A stretch of 64,000 nt of DNA from Ascidia mentula (Eukaryota > Chordata > Ascidiacea > Phlebobranchia > Ascidiidae). Both the position numbers and the translations under genes were made by a program. Of this stretch, positions 37,401-48,700 are shown in pieces. The notes under the pieces are model-generated. The model saw only the letters and a program-made list of their open reading frames with translations, was not told the origin of the DNA and did no database searches. The DNA is taken from positions 19,718,501 through 19,782,500 of the forward strand of contig OX387200.1 in NCBI GenBank assembly GCA_947561715.1, read 5' to 3'. Every line of letters starts with the position of its first letter. The first letter of the stretch is position 1.

Positions 37401-40400
37401 CACAAATTCGAACGTTGAGGAACGAAGTTCGCGCATCGAAAGTTCAACCCAACTAAATCACGTGAACGGAGTAAGAAGCGAGACGGCGGAAAGAGCACAA
37501 ATGCCCAACATGTTGATGGGTCACCCAGTACTGCGTCGAACTGACAACGGTTCAAACAATGTAAATTTTTATGATCCAACACAGTGGTTCCCAACCTTTC
37601 TTGTCTTGCGGCACCCCTATGTAGTTTATGAAGATTTGTCGGCACCCAACGGCTGCAAAGTCTTTCTATCTGATTCTAGATGGGAGGCTTTTAATCATAA
37701 TAGAAATTTGTACCCTCGATATGGTATTATCGTCAAACCGCATGGTGAAAAATTTCCAGAGTGAAATATAAAGAAATGCTAGAGGCACCGGTGAAAGTTG
37801 CAAATGGTGCGACAGAGTGCCGCGGTTGGGAACCACTGGTCTAATTTCGCTGCCTGGATGTCCATAGGTGCTGCGTACTTTGTTGGTGTAGCAAGCATAT
37901 TCATGTGGGCATTTTTAAGTAGGTTCGATGTAGGTAGAACAGCGGCATGGTTTTATTCGTGGCAACAGACTTTCGGTAACGCTTTCCATACTGCAATAAA
38001 AGCTTAAACCATTTATACAAAATATGGTTATGAAAAAGATTTCCACCTTGTGGTGACTATACATTATTGACTCTTTTGCTTATGGAAACGTGGGTATTTT
38101 GTGACAGAACTCCAGTCTCAAGCCGAATTCGGTGAAGGTGCTCACCAAAACCACATCCCGTTCTTCACACGGCTCAGACAGTTGTAACCTGACCGATGTC
38201 ATGCAGTCTCGACGCGATGCGTGGTCGACTCTCTTCGGAAAGTTCTGCGATACCAAACCTTCGACGTTCGGGAAGAAATGGTCGTCATTTCGTTCCACAA
38301 TGAACCGCGTCGTCCAACACAATATCTTCGAGTCTTTCATCATATTTGTGATTTTCCTCAGCAGTGCGGCGTTGGTAAGAGTTGAGTAAAGTAAAATGTG
38401 AAAAAGGGAAACAAAGTTTAAATTATTAATTTCCCATCAAACGACAACAAAACTTTTTATTTAAGTATTTTTAATGTTGTGATGACTTATTTATTAATTT
38501 ATTTTGCATTAAACAAAGCTTGTCCGAACACATTTTGTAAACCTTTCGTCGCTCTAAAATCTATATTTTAGCGATTAAAAGCCGTAATAATCTTACAATC
38601 TTTCGTACCCAGGTTTTCGACGACATCTACTTGCCACAGAGGCCGAAGTTGCAACAGGTTCTGATGGTTTTCGATCGAATTTTCACAGCAATATTTTTTG
38701 TGGAAATGATTATGAAGTGGATTGGATTCGGACTCAAGAAATACTTCACTAACGGCTGGTGTCTCCTGGATTTCTTTATTGTGCTCGTAAGGAGGGACAT
38801 ATTTTTATTGCGGTATACGCGCGGCATTTAAGCTTCACTTTTCCCATTTATGCACTTTATTTGCAAAATATACTGTAAATACGAAGCGTTATTAACTGGC
38901 ACGTACATTGGCAACTTTTACCACTAATGTATGAAATGTGTTCATTAAAACGTTTAGTCTGTAAGTTAGGTCAGTTGATAATGACTTCAGTTTCTTTGGG
39001 CTTTAAACTGTTACGCAGTCGCGCAAAAACAGGTCAAAACTACGTTACTAATCACAACCTATTCATTCCATAGGTCTCCCTGGTTTCGTTGACCCTGGAA
39101 ATTGTCGCCTCACAGACAGGTCTCAACAATGCGGATCTGTCCTTCCTGAGAGTTTTGCGAAGCCTGCGAGCTTTTAGACCGCTTCGAGCCATGTCCCGTT
39201 TTCAGGGCATCAAGGTTAGCTATTGGTGGCATCGTATTTTTCGATTCAGCTCAGCCCGTTTAACTTGCTATTCACACACTACAGAGCGGAACTAAATAGC
39301 AGGACAACGGTGATCGGTCGATTGCAACCAAAACCAAACCTTTACACATAATATATACTAGAGCTATGTACCTTACAATTTTATTCCGTTGGTCAACTGA
39401 TGCTTGTACAATTGACGTTCACGCATATCAATGTGTAATTGAAAGAAATGAAATCCTGTTCATTTTGCGCAAAATACCACAACGTAAATGAACTATGGAA
39501 GCAAAACATTTAAACAGCATGGACACCGATAAAACCTTAGGATCAGAAAGCTAACAGATTTAAACCTACTGAAAATAAACGTCTCCTGCTATTAACTAAC
39601 AAGTTTGTTCAGGTGGTCACTGATGCCCTGTTTCGTTCTATCCCTTCCATTCTTAACGTGTTCGTGATCTGCCTCATCTTCTGGCTTATCTTCGCAATCA
39701 TGGGAGTCAATTTCTTCGCGGGAAAAATGGCGTCGTGTCAATGGAAGGAAAGCGGCGAAAAAGTTTGGCATCCAGAAGACTTTGAGCGGTAAAGGCTGAG
39801 CTGTAAAACAATCTCTTGTTTTAGGAAAACATTCATTCGTTTTTCTGCAACAACTTTTGTGCTAGTAGAATTCATTTGATTTTTTTACTCCGCAACCAAT
39901 TCCCTATTCAACTGTTATGTTGTTGGAAAACTGACAATAAGGCACAAAAGAATAGAGTTGCACTCATGCATTTTAGGAAAGTTTAATCAGCATTCGAACA
40001 AACCGCGCAACGTTGCTGTTTTGAAGATCTTATATTTTATTACAGGTGGCCTGATCTATTGAACTATTACGAAATGCCACCGATCAATGTGACGGATAAG
40101 GAGAGTTGCAACTGCCTCGCTGAACTCACCAATCACAAGGTTTACTGGAAAAACTTGGAGGTCAATTTCGATAACGTCATGATCGCCTATGTGTCACTGC
40201 TCCAGGTCGGCTAACTTATTTGTTTGTTCTATATTGCCAAAAGGTTTAATTTGGAATACAAACTGCTAAAATTGGGTAAACGTTAAAAGTTTGTGCCTAA
40301 AGTACCTTGCAAAGTAGCAGGGCTTCTAAACTATTTTGTTCTACGACCCTGTTTACAAAAATTTGTAAACCATGTGTGCATTCATATCAAATCGTGTACC

Positions 40401-43400
40401 TCAGGTGGCCACGTTTAAGGGTTGGATGCCAATCATGTACGCAGCAGTGGATTCGCCAGACAAAATCGGCGATCAACCAATCAGAGACAACAACGTGGCA
40501 ATGTATTTCTTCTTTGTCGCTTTCATTATCTTCGGGGCTTTCTTCACTTTGAATTTATTCATCTCCGTCGTCATCGATAACTTCAACCAACAGAAGAAGA
40601 AGTTTGAATTAGCCGGTGCTGAACTCTTTCTCACTGACGTAAGTTTGCTCAAAAAGTAGGAAAGTTTATTCTTTAAAAGTCCCAAAAACTATTTTCACAA
40701 CAACAATCAATTACATGGCAACAATTAAATTGTAGCCTAGGTTTTGTTTCTATTTGATTTTGCAATTTGTACCGATTTTTGAAAAGTATGACGTGTTATG
40801 CGGAGTGCTGGACTTTTGACAACAGATCGTTACTTTGTTAATTGTATAATTGTACGAAATGAAGTGACGTAAAAGTGAAGATTTTCAATTGCTACAACTT
40901 TACACAAATTAGAGCCAAAAGAGAATGTACAGTGCGATGAAAAAGCTGAAGGACAAGTTTCCCCGCAAGCTGTTGCCAGTGCCGAAATCACGCTGGAGAG
41001 AGCGCCTGTATTTGTTTGTAACCGGTGACAAGTTTGAACTGGCAGTGATGGTGATCACCATTCTCAACCTTGTTGCCATGGCAGTAGAACACGACGACAT
41101 GACTACGGGTAATGCCTTATCATTGTGATTTTTATCCATGGCTTGGCTGCAGCATTGCCAGCAACCAGTTTTATTTAATCATGGGAAACACTGTTTGCCA
41201 AATTTTTGCAACACTCATTATGATGATAAATGTTTTGTAGCATATGTGAAACTGTAGTTAGTATATCAAAATACATTGAAAGTCACTTCACATGAAATTA
41301 TTCGAACGGTTCGATCAGTTATTTAACTAACAGTCACCCTCGTTTGTCAACTAAGCCAAAGCCACGAGTTTGTATCAGTTGATTTGTATTATCAGAGTCG
41401 GTCAACGCCCTTCAGATAGTAAGCTACGTTTTCCTCGCCATTTTCACTGTGGAGATTTTACTGCGGATTGTTGCCATGGGTTTGTCCTACTTCATGGTAC
41501 CCTGGAATATCTTTGACTTTCTCATAATATTTGGATCACTACTAGGTAAGTTGTGTCAACATAATGCAGGCAATTGTCCATGGACAATCGCTCTTTTTTT
41601 TAATACCATTTTTTAAGACACAAAAGTCAATATTTGAAGGCTATGGCAGTATCGCAGCACATAACTAAACGAATAATCGAGTCATAAGTTTTATATTATA
41701 ACAATCGTTATCATAAGCTGGTAGCAACAAATATTCTTTATAAACTTGATATTGCACATCGTAACTTTTTGCAGCCAACATTATTTCGCTGGCAATCCAA
41801 AAAACCAGCGACGGTGATGTGCCCACAGTACCCACGTCGCCATGGTTGCCCATGCTCCGTATGATCCGGATCGCTAGAATCCTCCGCATCGCAAGAGTTG
41901 CGAGTGGCATCCGGACTCTGCTCTTTGCTCTCATGCTTTCAGCTCCCGCTCTCTTCAATGTTGGAAGTCTCCTCTTCTTGTTCATGTTCATCTATGCCAT
42001 ATTTGGGATGTCGCAATTCAGTCACGTGGAAAAGAAGGGGGCACTGAACGACGTGTTGAATTTCGAGACTTTCCCAAACACTTTTCTGTTGCTCTTTCAG
42101 GTAAGTTCGACTGCGCCAGTGTTGACGTTGTGATTATAACAGTGGTGAAAGTAAGCAGTAAGGGTCCGGACTGCTGTTCCCGTAAGAATTCAACGGCAGG
42201 TGTATTATAAGAAACTTCAAATTGTAATCACTTGTATAAGAAAATTTTAACCGGTATACCAAAACGCAATGGTTCTTTTTTCCTCTAAATTAAATCGTTC
42301 CGGAGGGTGTTTTTTACTTTCAACCCTGATTAAAAATCAAATGAATAAAGGTAAAAATAATATCTGGTGATGACGTATAATGATTCGTAGTCGTAAGAAA
42401 TATGTACAGCGTAATTTTTTACTTCTGTTTGTTCGTCGATTAAATTTTCTGCAAAATCGTCGCCACAGCACTTGTAACGTATCTCGGTCTGCTTAGATGT
42501 CAACCTCTGCTGGTTGGGATGGTTTCATGGAACCGACTTTATACGTGGATGGTCCCGACGCAGAATGCACAGTGGGTGTGGACGGAGATAAAGGAACATG
42601 CATGACCACAACTTTCATCGGCTATTTCTATTTTGTCAGGTTGGTTAACATACAATTTTTTGGTCACGTTCACATGAATTAAGTTTATATTTTGTTGAAC
42701 AAAAAACGTTTAAGTTGCAGACAACATAACACTAGAAAGCATAGCAAAAGAAAACTTTCCTAATTCACTAAGATTTTATGGTTTACAACGCAAATTTGTG
42801 TGTTTGTGATTTACGTGGAATGTATTTTACCAACCGTTTTTTTAACAGTTATCTTCTGATAACGTTTGTGATCGTCACCAACATGTATATCGCCATCATA
42901 TTGGAAAACTTCGATCTCGCCACGAAAGATAATGAGGAGGCTCTGACAGCAGACGATTTTGAGCATTTCTTTGACATGTGGCAGCGATATGACAAGAATG
43001 GAAACGGAAAGGTTGACATATAGTATTGGCAATTACAATTCTTGTTTTATGTTTGTGTCGGTAATTTTATTCGCAAATAGACTCGACAAACACTCGACTA
43101 CCGAATTCCTTCTGTAAAAATTTGCGTCAAGAAATATATGTTTTTGTCGTGTCAAACCTTGCCAAGTATCGATCGATATATTCCACCCAGTGCCACTAAT
43201 ACGTTTTAGCATAACATTGAATGCGTTGCAGTTAACAATCGACCAACTTAGCGAACTTCTGCACAACATAGACCAACCAATCCAAATCAGAAGACCAAAC
43301 AAGCAGCATATCGCCACCATGCGGATACCGATGTGCGAAGGATGCGAATTACAAATACTTGATGTTGCGGCGGCTCTGCTTAAGAAAATTTTAGGTTGGT

Positions 43401-44721
43401 GACACTTTGTGTAATCTTTTGTACATCTTTTATATACGGTTTTGTCGTGCAAATATTACCGCAACAAAATACTCTGATAATCTTAACTTTGTTTGAATAG
43501 GACGGGGTCAAAAAAGTGCGATGCAATTAATCCAAATGCAGAATGCAAACGACAGGCAAAATAATTAAAGCAAAATGCATGAATGTCCCTGTGTATAACT
43601 ATTACCATGCTTACAAATAGAAGGGCAGGATGGCCCCACTGCCCACTACAATGCCTAGGCTGCGAAAACTTCATTTCCCTGTGTAATGCACTTACATAGT
43701 TATTACTTTTCTAAACTTATAACTAATTGGAAATAAACTGATCAACTGTTCAGGTTCGGAAGGTTTGTCACCTGATATGGAGGAGGAATTAAAATCGTAC
43801 TATCAACGAAAACACATCGCACCCTACGACTCAAATCACGTGAGTGACACGTTTGCGTATATCGAGAAGTTGAAAGCCAACAAAACAACGGACGGAGGCT
43901 TCGGGGTCACTAGCAGCGTTATGCGACTTGCCAGACTCGTGCGAGACAACCTTGTCATGCCGCCAACGTCCAGGCAGCCTTCGCCATGCAACGAACTTCG
44001 ACGCGCGTGCGACAGTCGAGTGGAAAATGTGGATGTGAAAGACAGTCACGTGACTCGCGCTGACGTACATCGCGATCCGGAGTTGGTCCTGAATTCTGGA
44101 GGCGATTTCAGCAAAAGGGCGACGCTGGTGTTGACCTCATCGCCCGATAGTGTTTGTTTATTGCAAGACTCGACTCCGGGTTCTTCGGAGCGCAACTCCT
44201 TACAGACGTTACCTGAATCAGGGTCGAACTGTCTCACGAGCGGCTTCGAAGAATGTAAAGAGACTAAATCGCGAGCTCGTCTTTCCTGCTCGGAGGAATG
44301 GAACGATCGCTCGCAGCACTGTGTTGTTTCCACGCTGAGTTCAAGTTCACATATGAACGCTTCAGCGCCGGGTGAGCCCAAAGCTATTTCAGGGGACGTT
44401 GTAATTCACATGCCCGAAGAGGGGGGGTGTCTGACAACGGGAGTAAGTTAATGCTGAGTTCTTTTGTTTTTTGACTCGCGGATGCCTAATAAATAAATAA
44501 ATATACATGCAGTGCAGTGTATAATTACACTCCAAAACAATGGCATATAATTTGTCCATTGTCAGCCAGGTCAATTTAAGTTTGTTTATTAGTGTCAGTT
44601 GAGTTACATGTAAACATTACCAACATCTAAACACCTTTAGGAGAATCCTCGGCAAGCAAATATTATCGACAGGAAAACACAATCTAAGAAGCGAAACTTG
44701 GCGCGAAATAAATACCACTAA
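16440..44721 (+). CDS. Voltage-gated sodium channel alpha subunit, complete (33 exons, 1950 aa)
   Basis: Exons: 16440-16511, 18438-18554, 19198-19316, 19658-19756, 20152-20280, 21019-21137, 21691-21880, 22231-22353, 25836-26123, 26551-26708, 27579-27736, 28078-28211, 28512-28695, 29235-29423, 29781-29957, 36129-36317, 36511-36633, 36821-36961, 37390-37470, 38108-38374, 38613-38786, 39074-39214, 39613-39788, 40046-40205, 40405-40638, 40913-41108, 41396-41545, 41775-42100, 42497-42639, 42849-43011, 43232-43394, 43754-44442, 44641-44721. It is the pore-forming Nav of excitable cells, with four six-helix domains. Selectivity residues are D458, E777, K1241 and A1543 (DEKA, sodium-selective). All four S4 helices keep regularly spaced Arg/Lys. 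The III-IV inactivation linker has LFLT (1310-1313) where vertebrates have IFMT. The I-II linker is very short, and the domain I turret is long and rich in N-glycosylation sites. A pseudo-EF-hand (DKNGNGK) follows S6 of domain IV. An in-frame stop at 16419 supports the start. The last exon is less certain: reading through the donor at 44443 stops at 44451. Confidence 0.93.
19317..19657 (+). other. AT-AC (U12-type) intron 3 of the sodium channel
   Basis: The exon ends after 119 nt in ATC AAC AA and the next bases are ATATCCTTGT, a near-perfect U12 5' splice site. No usable GT donor keeps the frame. The intron ends gcgtcAC, with a U12-like branch sequence ATCCTTAGC at 19637-19645, 12 bases before the junction. 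Joining AA|G restores the reading frame into segment S1 of domain I. Vertebrate SCN genes have an AT-AC minor-spliceosome intron at the same place, after a 119-nt exon. Confidence 0.88.
19409..19520. repeat. MITE-like element, family copy 1 (inside the AT-AC intron)
   Basis: The termini GTGATCTACAGGCAGTGTAC and the inverted complement of TGTGCACTGTCTGCAG...GATCAC face each other. The right half (agctgcacta...gtgtgcactgtctgcag) matches the copy at 24591-24836, so this looks like an internally deleted member. Confidence 0.5.
19886..20044. repeat. Large foldback element in sodium-channel intron 4
   Basis: The inner arms (19924-19962 and 19972-20011) are almost perfect inverted complements of about 39 bases (left arm begins actgactcacgctcctgatg) around a 9-base loop. 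Weaker pairing continues outward (ggaccaaagt against actttgatcc). The structure is consistent with a foldback transposon remnant. Confidence 0.65.
22978..25073 (-). CDS. Small secreted, probably helical protein of unknown family (5 exons, 205 aa)
   Basis: Minus-strand exons: 25073-24897, 23917-23783, 23702-23646, 23505-23389, 23109-22978. Every donor is a good GT (gtaaga, gtaagt, gtatgg, gtaagt), every acceptor is AG, and all four introns are phase 0. Residues 1-20 ([20 protein letters not shown]) are a signal peptide. The mature chain has six cysteines (26, 110, 129, 138, 170, 188), one N-glycosylation sequon (N63-F-S) and a basic cluster KRPRR (105-109) that resembles a furin site. Four segments look like amphipathic helices: about 34-51, 85-103, 133-158 and 163-178. 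I do not recognise the family. The size, signal peptide, helices and uniform phase-0 introns recall helical cytokine or hormone genes, which is inference only. It lies antisense in intron 8 of the sodium channel and has its own TATA box. Confidence 0.75.
24591..24836. repeat. MITE-like element, family copy 2 (about 245 bp)
   Basis: Perfect or near-perfect 28-base terminal inverted repeats: attggtaagctgcagacagg at the left and cctgtctgcagcttaccaat at the right. There is no coding capacity. The copy sits inside intron 1 of the nested minus-strand gene. A direct repeat (agttataagcg) lies about 25 bases outside the left end and directly at the right end. Confidence 0.75.
25205..25211 (-). promoter_or_regulatory. 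TATA box of the nested secreted-protein gene
   Basis: The minus strand reads gcTATATAAgcg, a consensus TATA box, about 130 bases upstream of the ATG at 25073. That spacing leaves room for a start site near 25175 and a 5' UTR of about 100 bases. Confidence 0.55.
28734..28960. repeat. MITE-like element, family copy 3
   Basis: The left end (gttgcagacaggaacactgtt) and right end (cattggccctgtctgcagatc) form imperfect inverted repeats. The TAGGTCGAAACA and CCCTGTCTGCAG motifs near the right end also occur in copy 2. It lies in sodium-channel intron 13. Confidence 0.5.
31086..31172 (-). repeat. tRNA-derived SINE or tRNA pseudogene relic
   Basis: The minus strand contains a perfect T-arm (CCGGG TTCGAAT CCCGG), which includes an exact B box, preceded by CCTGG...CCCAGG pairing. 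A D-arm-like GGTTAAGCC lies about 50 bases upstream. The 7-bp acceptor stem cannot be closed at the 5' end and the putative anticodon loop lacks T33. A functional tRNA is therefore unlikely; a SINE head or tRNA pseudogene is the better reading. Confidence 0.5.
31245..35964 (-). CDS. DCST1-like (DC-STAMP domain) membrane protein, complete (10 exons, 811 aa)
   Basis: Minus-strand exons: 35964-35759, 35678-35391, 35065-34852, 34604-34398, 34171-33972, 33769-33587, 33349-32954, 32653-32391, 31989-31812, 31545-31245, with consistent phases. It encodes a multi-pass protein: a polar N-terminus, hydrophobic segments in exons 2-3 ([32 protein letters not shown]), heptad-like loop helices in exons 3-5, and the family block [21 protein letters not shown]. 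Further membrane segments follow in exons 7-8. The C-terminal RING-like cluster (exons 9-10) reads CNVC ... C-x4-C-x4-YC-x2-C-x6-CVVC and matches DCST1. An acidic Ser/Glu tail with a KRKR cluster follows. DCST1/DCST2 relatives (SPE-42/SPE-49 in nematodes, sneaky in flies) act in sperm-egg interaction, and mammalian DCST1 is also described as an E3 ligase. Length is a little above the usual 700-770 aa. The exon 7 acceptor (tttgtgaag) is the weakest junction. The gene is nested antisense in sodium-channel intron 15. Confidence 0.87.
37582..37838. repeat. hAT-type MITE (257 bp) in sodium-channel intron 19
   Basis: The element begins cagtggttcccaacc and ends ggttgggaaccactg, a 15-base perfect terminal inverted repeat of the CAGTGGTTC type seen at hAT elements. 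Internal subterminal parts (gcggcacccc, gtgccgcggtt) also pair. It has no transposase. The 8-bp flanks (atccaaca, gtctaatt) do not match, so the target duplication has decayed. Confidence 0.75.
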
Positions 44722-44744
44722 TGTTATTACATTTTTGTCGCAAA

Positions 44745-45703
44745 TCATTGGTCTTGCGTCGACTGAGTTTGATCTAAATGATGCGGAGCAGAAAATAACG
44801 CCCTTGTGAGTCGCTTTCCGGAATGAACTAGCTTGAGATTAGCTTCGACGAGCGGTGGTAAGATTAAACTTTCTTCCCCATCCTCACTCTCGGTGAAATC
44901 GTTATCGGAACGCCGGCGGACGAGCTGCTCAGTGGGGCGGATGTGCAAAGTCGGCCCCGATACCTGAATGCTATGCCGGCGGCTTGTTCGAAGCCCCTTG
45001 GGCGCATTCGTGGCAATCGGAGTGTCAAATGTTACATAATCGTCTGCGTCGCTCGATGGCGTAGGCGAAGTATTTCCAGATTTCAAAACATCGGTGTCTG
45101 TTTTGTCGTTGCCGAAAAATCCTCCCTGGGCCTCCAAAGTACCGATATATGAGCTTAGATTGCTAAAACACTGTCTTAACCGAGCGCGCTCATTTTGCAA
45201 AGGAGGAAAACTTACACTCTTCGACCGCGGTCGTTGCGCAGCTGTAACGTGCGGCAATCGTCTTTTTAAAGCCGCTTTCTCCGCATCCACGTTCCTTCTG
45301 TAGCAGAGCTCGTAAAGCTTTCGGTCGTAGTTGATCTGATCAACCCTGGCAAGACCTATGTTGATATCCTTCGTGGTTTTGGTCGCCAACGATTTGTCTC
45401 GCATTAGGACGGCGTCAAACCCCGTTCTTCTGCGCACCCTTGTCATTGCGTCGATGGCGTTCAAGATTCTCGGGTCGTCTGCCGCCACCGTGTGGTCGCT
45501 CAGAAACAGATCTGCATCGATCGGGCTTTTGTGCCAATTTCCGTTCCTATAGCAACAAACAAAATGGTTATTTTGAATAAATAATATTGCACCTCAAGCA
45601 ATTTCCTCGTGGTTTTCTTGAAAGCAGTCATATTTAAAAATTTAAAATGACATAGTTTTAACAGCAAACCGTGTATAGCTCGATTTAAGATGTCTTACCT
45701 CAT
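44745..45703 (-). CDS. Conserved-looking protein of unknown function (2 exons, 268 aa)
   Basis: Exon 1 carries only ATG AG (45703-45699) before a consensus donor gtaagac. Exon 2 (45546-44745) begins after ctatag with G AAC GGA AAT TGG, giving MRNGNWHKSPIDADLF as the N-terminus. The product is soluble, with no signal peptide or membrane segment. The first half is rich in Arg/Lys and contains DPRILNAIDAMTRVRRRTG and YELCYRRNVDAEKAALKRR, which look helical. The second half is Ser-rich and low in complexity, with possible phosphorylation sites (RRHS, RRRSDNDFTESEDGEE). I do not recognise the family. The stop codon is 23 bases from the sodium-channel stop on the other strand. A TTTATT on the plus strand near 44586 could serve as its AATAAA signal, which would put its 3' UTR across the last sodium-channel exon. 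Confidence 0.72.
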
Positions 45704-48700
45704 ATTGCTGTCACGTTACACAATTTGGCAGCAGTCTGTGCAGTCCAAGTTATTTATAAAATATTGCTCTATTAACGTGCATGCATATTCCTGATAAGAA
45801 ATACATGAGAGTAAAACTAAATAAACACACACTAAATGCTCAAAAAACTTAATTTCCGGGAACTTTCGAACCAGTCAGAGTAACTCTGGGCAATGTTGCT
45901 GCTGTCTTGAGTTGCCTAGCACTGATCTACATGGGAACACTTATGAAATCACTCTAACAATCTCCGCACTCGCACGACATCCGTTCCGATATGGCGACAC
46001 GACAATGCACATCGATTTATTGCCAAAAGCGTTATTGACCCGCAGGTGCGATGCGAGAGCTCAGTGCTGTTTATACAGCAGCCGGCCTGTTGTGTCGCAC
46101 GACATGTAGCGCCTTCGACTCACCATTGTATCCTTGACGGTAGCGCGCAAACTCCACCACGAACTTATGATAATGGCTTGCTATCGAGCAAATATCGCCC
46201 CGATCCGATTTACCGTAATATCGCCGACTCAAACGTGCTCATTGTATCGCACCGAAGCTCGGCATCGACCTTTTGCGCCGAGAGCCTAATTCGTTAATCT
46301 CCAGCTACTGCGGCGCCTTCACATTGACTTTGCGTCGGCAATTTCCGCATTCTATTCCGCCTTATTAAACCAACATGCCGCAGAGGCACAATGGCCATTA
46401 CGCGCAGCGATAGTCCTCGCTCCCGAGCCCGATCCTTTGATCAGCCGAGTACCTTTAGCCACTGTGTATGCTTAGCTTGACCACGCAAGACCCATGTCCA
46501 CAATTGCGGCAATCAGTACAATCGACTTTTAAATTAGAAAGGGACTCGTCCAGACAACGGGACGCGATTCTTCATTGTCGACAATGAGAGTTTGTACAAT
46601 TCCGAGTGTGTTTCTAAACCTTTTGAGCGGCCTAAAATAGCACTCCACTCTGACCGAGTCGGTCGTACCCTCTTCTCACAAACGTAAACTAACTTTCTCG
46701 GGCAGGTTTTATTCACATGTTGTTGGAAGAAGCTTCAGGGATTGGAATGTCAGAGTACTTGCCTCTGGTCACGTATATATTGATTACTGGTGGATGACGT
46801 ATCTTTACATGAAGTCATTGTTTCAGGCAGTGGACTGGTTAGTTTCACAGCTTTGGCCATATTTAAATCAATCAAAATATTAAAAATACTGAAAAGTTTT
46901 ACAATGTCCAGATTTTTTGACCTTAACGGCTTACTAAAGTAGGTTTATTGGCCCTTCGTATGCGCTAAAAATCGCATATATGCATTAAATTGATACATAA
47001 AAACATACCTATCGTCCGCAAGCTGTGCAAATTTGCTACTTTTTAGTGGGTGGTTTCTTAAATTTAGTAAAGAAGTGTACTTTTTTCGGAAAGTATTTTT
47101 GGTAAACGTTTCAAGGGAATAATTTGGCAATTAAAACATTCTGACGAGCTTGGAAGGGTAAAATTACTAAGGAGCCGTTTACGAATGGTTGTAAGCAGGG
47201 ACAGACTAAAACAATCAAACCGGGCTGTCACATTTGCATCGTATCAACACACTATTACATCAACATGCGTCCGATGACGTCACACCTTATGCTGAGCATG
47301 CTTGAAACAATTGATCTCGCACCGCAGAAATTGTGCTGTAATTTCACTTCAAGGTCTAATTTTAATTTTTGAATCAGGGCTGAAATGTTGGGCCCGCTTA
47401 CAACCTTGTACTAAACACATGTCAGACAACTGCGCGGTGCAATTCTTTGCCTTTGTTCACAGATAAGTTGGTCTGCGTTTTACGGCTTAGTGGCGCCACC
47501 TACCGGTGCACTTTTTTCAAACAAATGGCATGGCAGGGTTTGTGGGATATTTGAGGCTCGTATGCACTACATCCTTGTTTGTCGTTATATTCCCGTGTGC
47601 GGAGTTTGTGCGAGAATGGGATGCGTTAGGTCGTTTTCGACCCGCAAAAATACAAACACATTGCTGCGAAGTAAACAAGGATATTGTTTTAAATGTCGCG
47701 ATTCCTAACAACGCATTTGCAAACGTATCTAATTCAAGCAGATGTCGGCCAAGCGCATCAGCTGTGCGTGATTTACGGTGCGGCGGTACTGACACTACTA
47801 TTCATCTGCTGATGAGCGCTAGAGTTTAAAACAGAGAGTTGGTCTGCTAGATTTAATAGACCAGTGCATTCTGGATTATTCCTCAACGAGTGCAATCGGG
47901 CAGTATGATGAATTGTGCGCGTTTCCAAACGGATTTTTTAGAGTGGTTATTTGTAAATAACATTTAATTGATGTACGAGCAAGTTAATGTATTATTCACA
48001 CATAAAAAAAGGTTTCAAACCCTTTTTTACCCCTTAATAATCAAGAATGTTAATGGCCTGTCTTTCGATAAAGAGCACTTGTATAATATCACCACAGGAA
48101 ACCAATATACAAATGTTCGATTGCCAAGGTGAAAGAAAACAATACACTCGGTAAAAACAAAAACGATGAAAGTTTAGAAGAAGCCATTACAAAAGAACGT
48201 TTGTCACATGAACTGAACGACATTTATCCATATGCAAAAACTGTTTTTGAAAACAATGTATTTTCAGTTCTGAACAGACGTTAGTTTTAACATACAGTTC
48301 ATATGTACAAAATTTTCAGACAAGTATAGGCATGGAGCGATAAAGCATTTAGACACACAACTTACACGGAAATCCACAGGTCCACAAATTTTCAAGGCAG
48401 GGGTGGCAAGCATTGGTTAGGCTAAAATAAAATTTGGGGATTATTTACCAATGTTCTAAGTACACGTTTATTCGGTATATGACTACCGTATCATATACCG
48501 TACCTAGAATGATGGCTTTCTTGACCAGAACGTTGATGCAGCGACACCTGTGAAAATACAACTGCACAAGCAATTAGAATAAGGCTATTCTGGTATGTGG
48601 TTGTATGACATGTCGATACTGTTTATACTTCACTGTTTAGATATGTCGAGAGATGACAAGAAAACCAACAGATCCAAGATAACCTGCCGCAAAAAGACTA

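Noticed and set aside
40639-40912. Possible second AT-AC intron in the III-IV region, as in some vertebrate SCN genes
   Set aside because: The junctions here are ordinary gtaagt ... attag and fit the frame, so there is no sign of an AT-AC boundary.
43765-44381. Antisense frames opposite the sodium-channel C-terminal exon
   Set aside because: They are shadows of the 689-nt channel exon.
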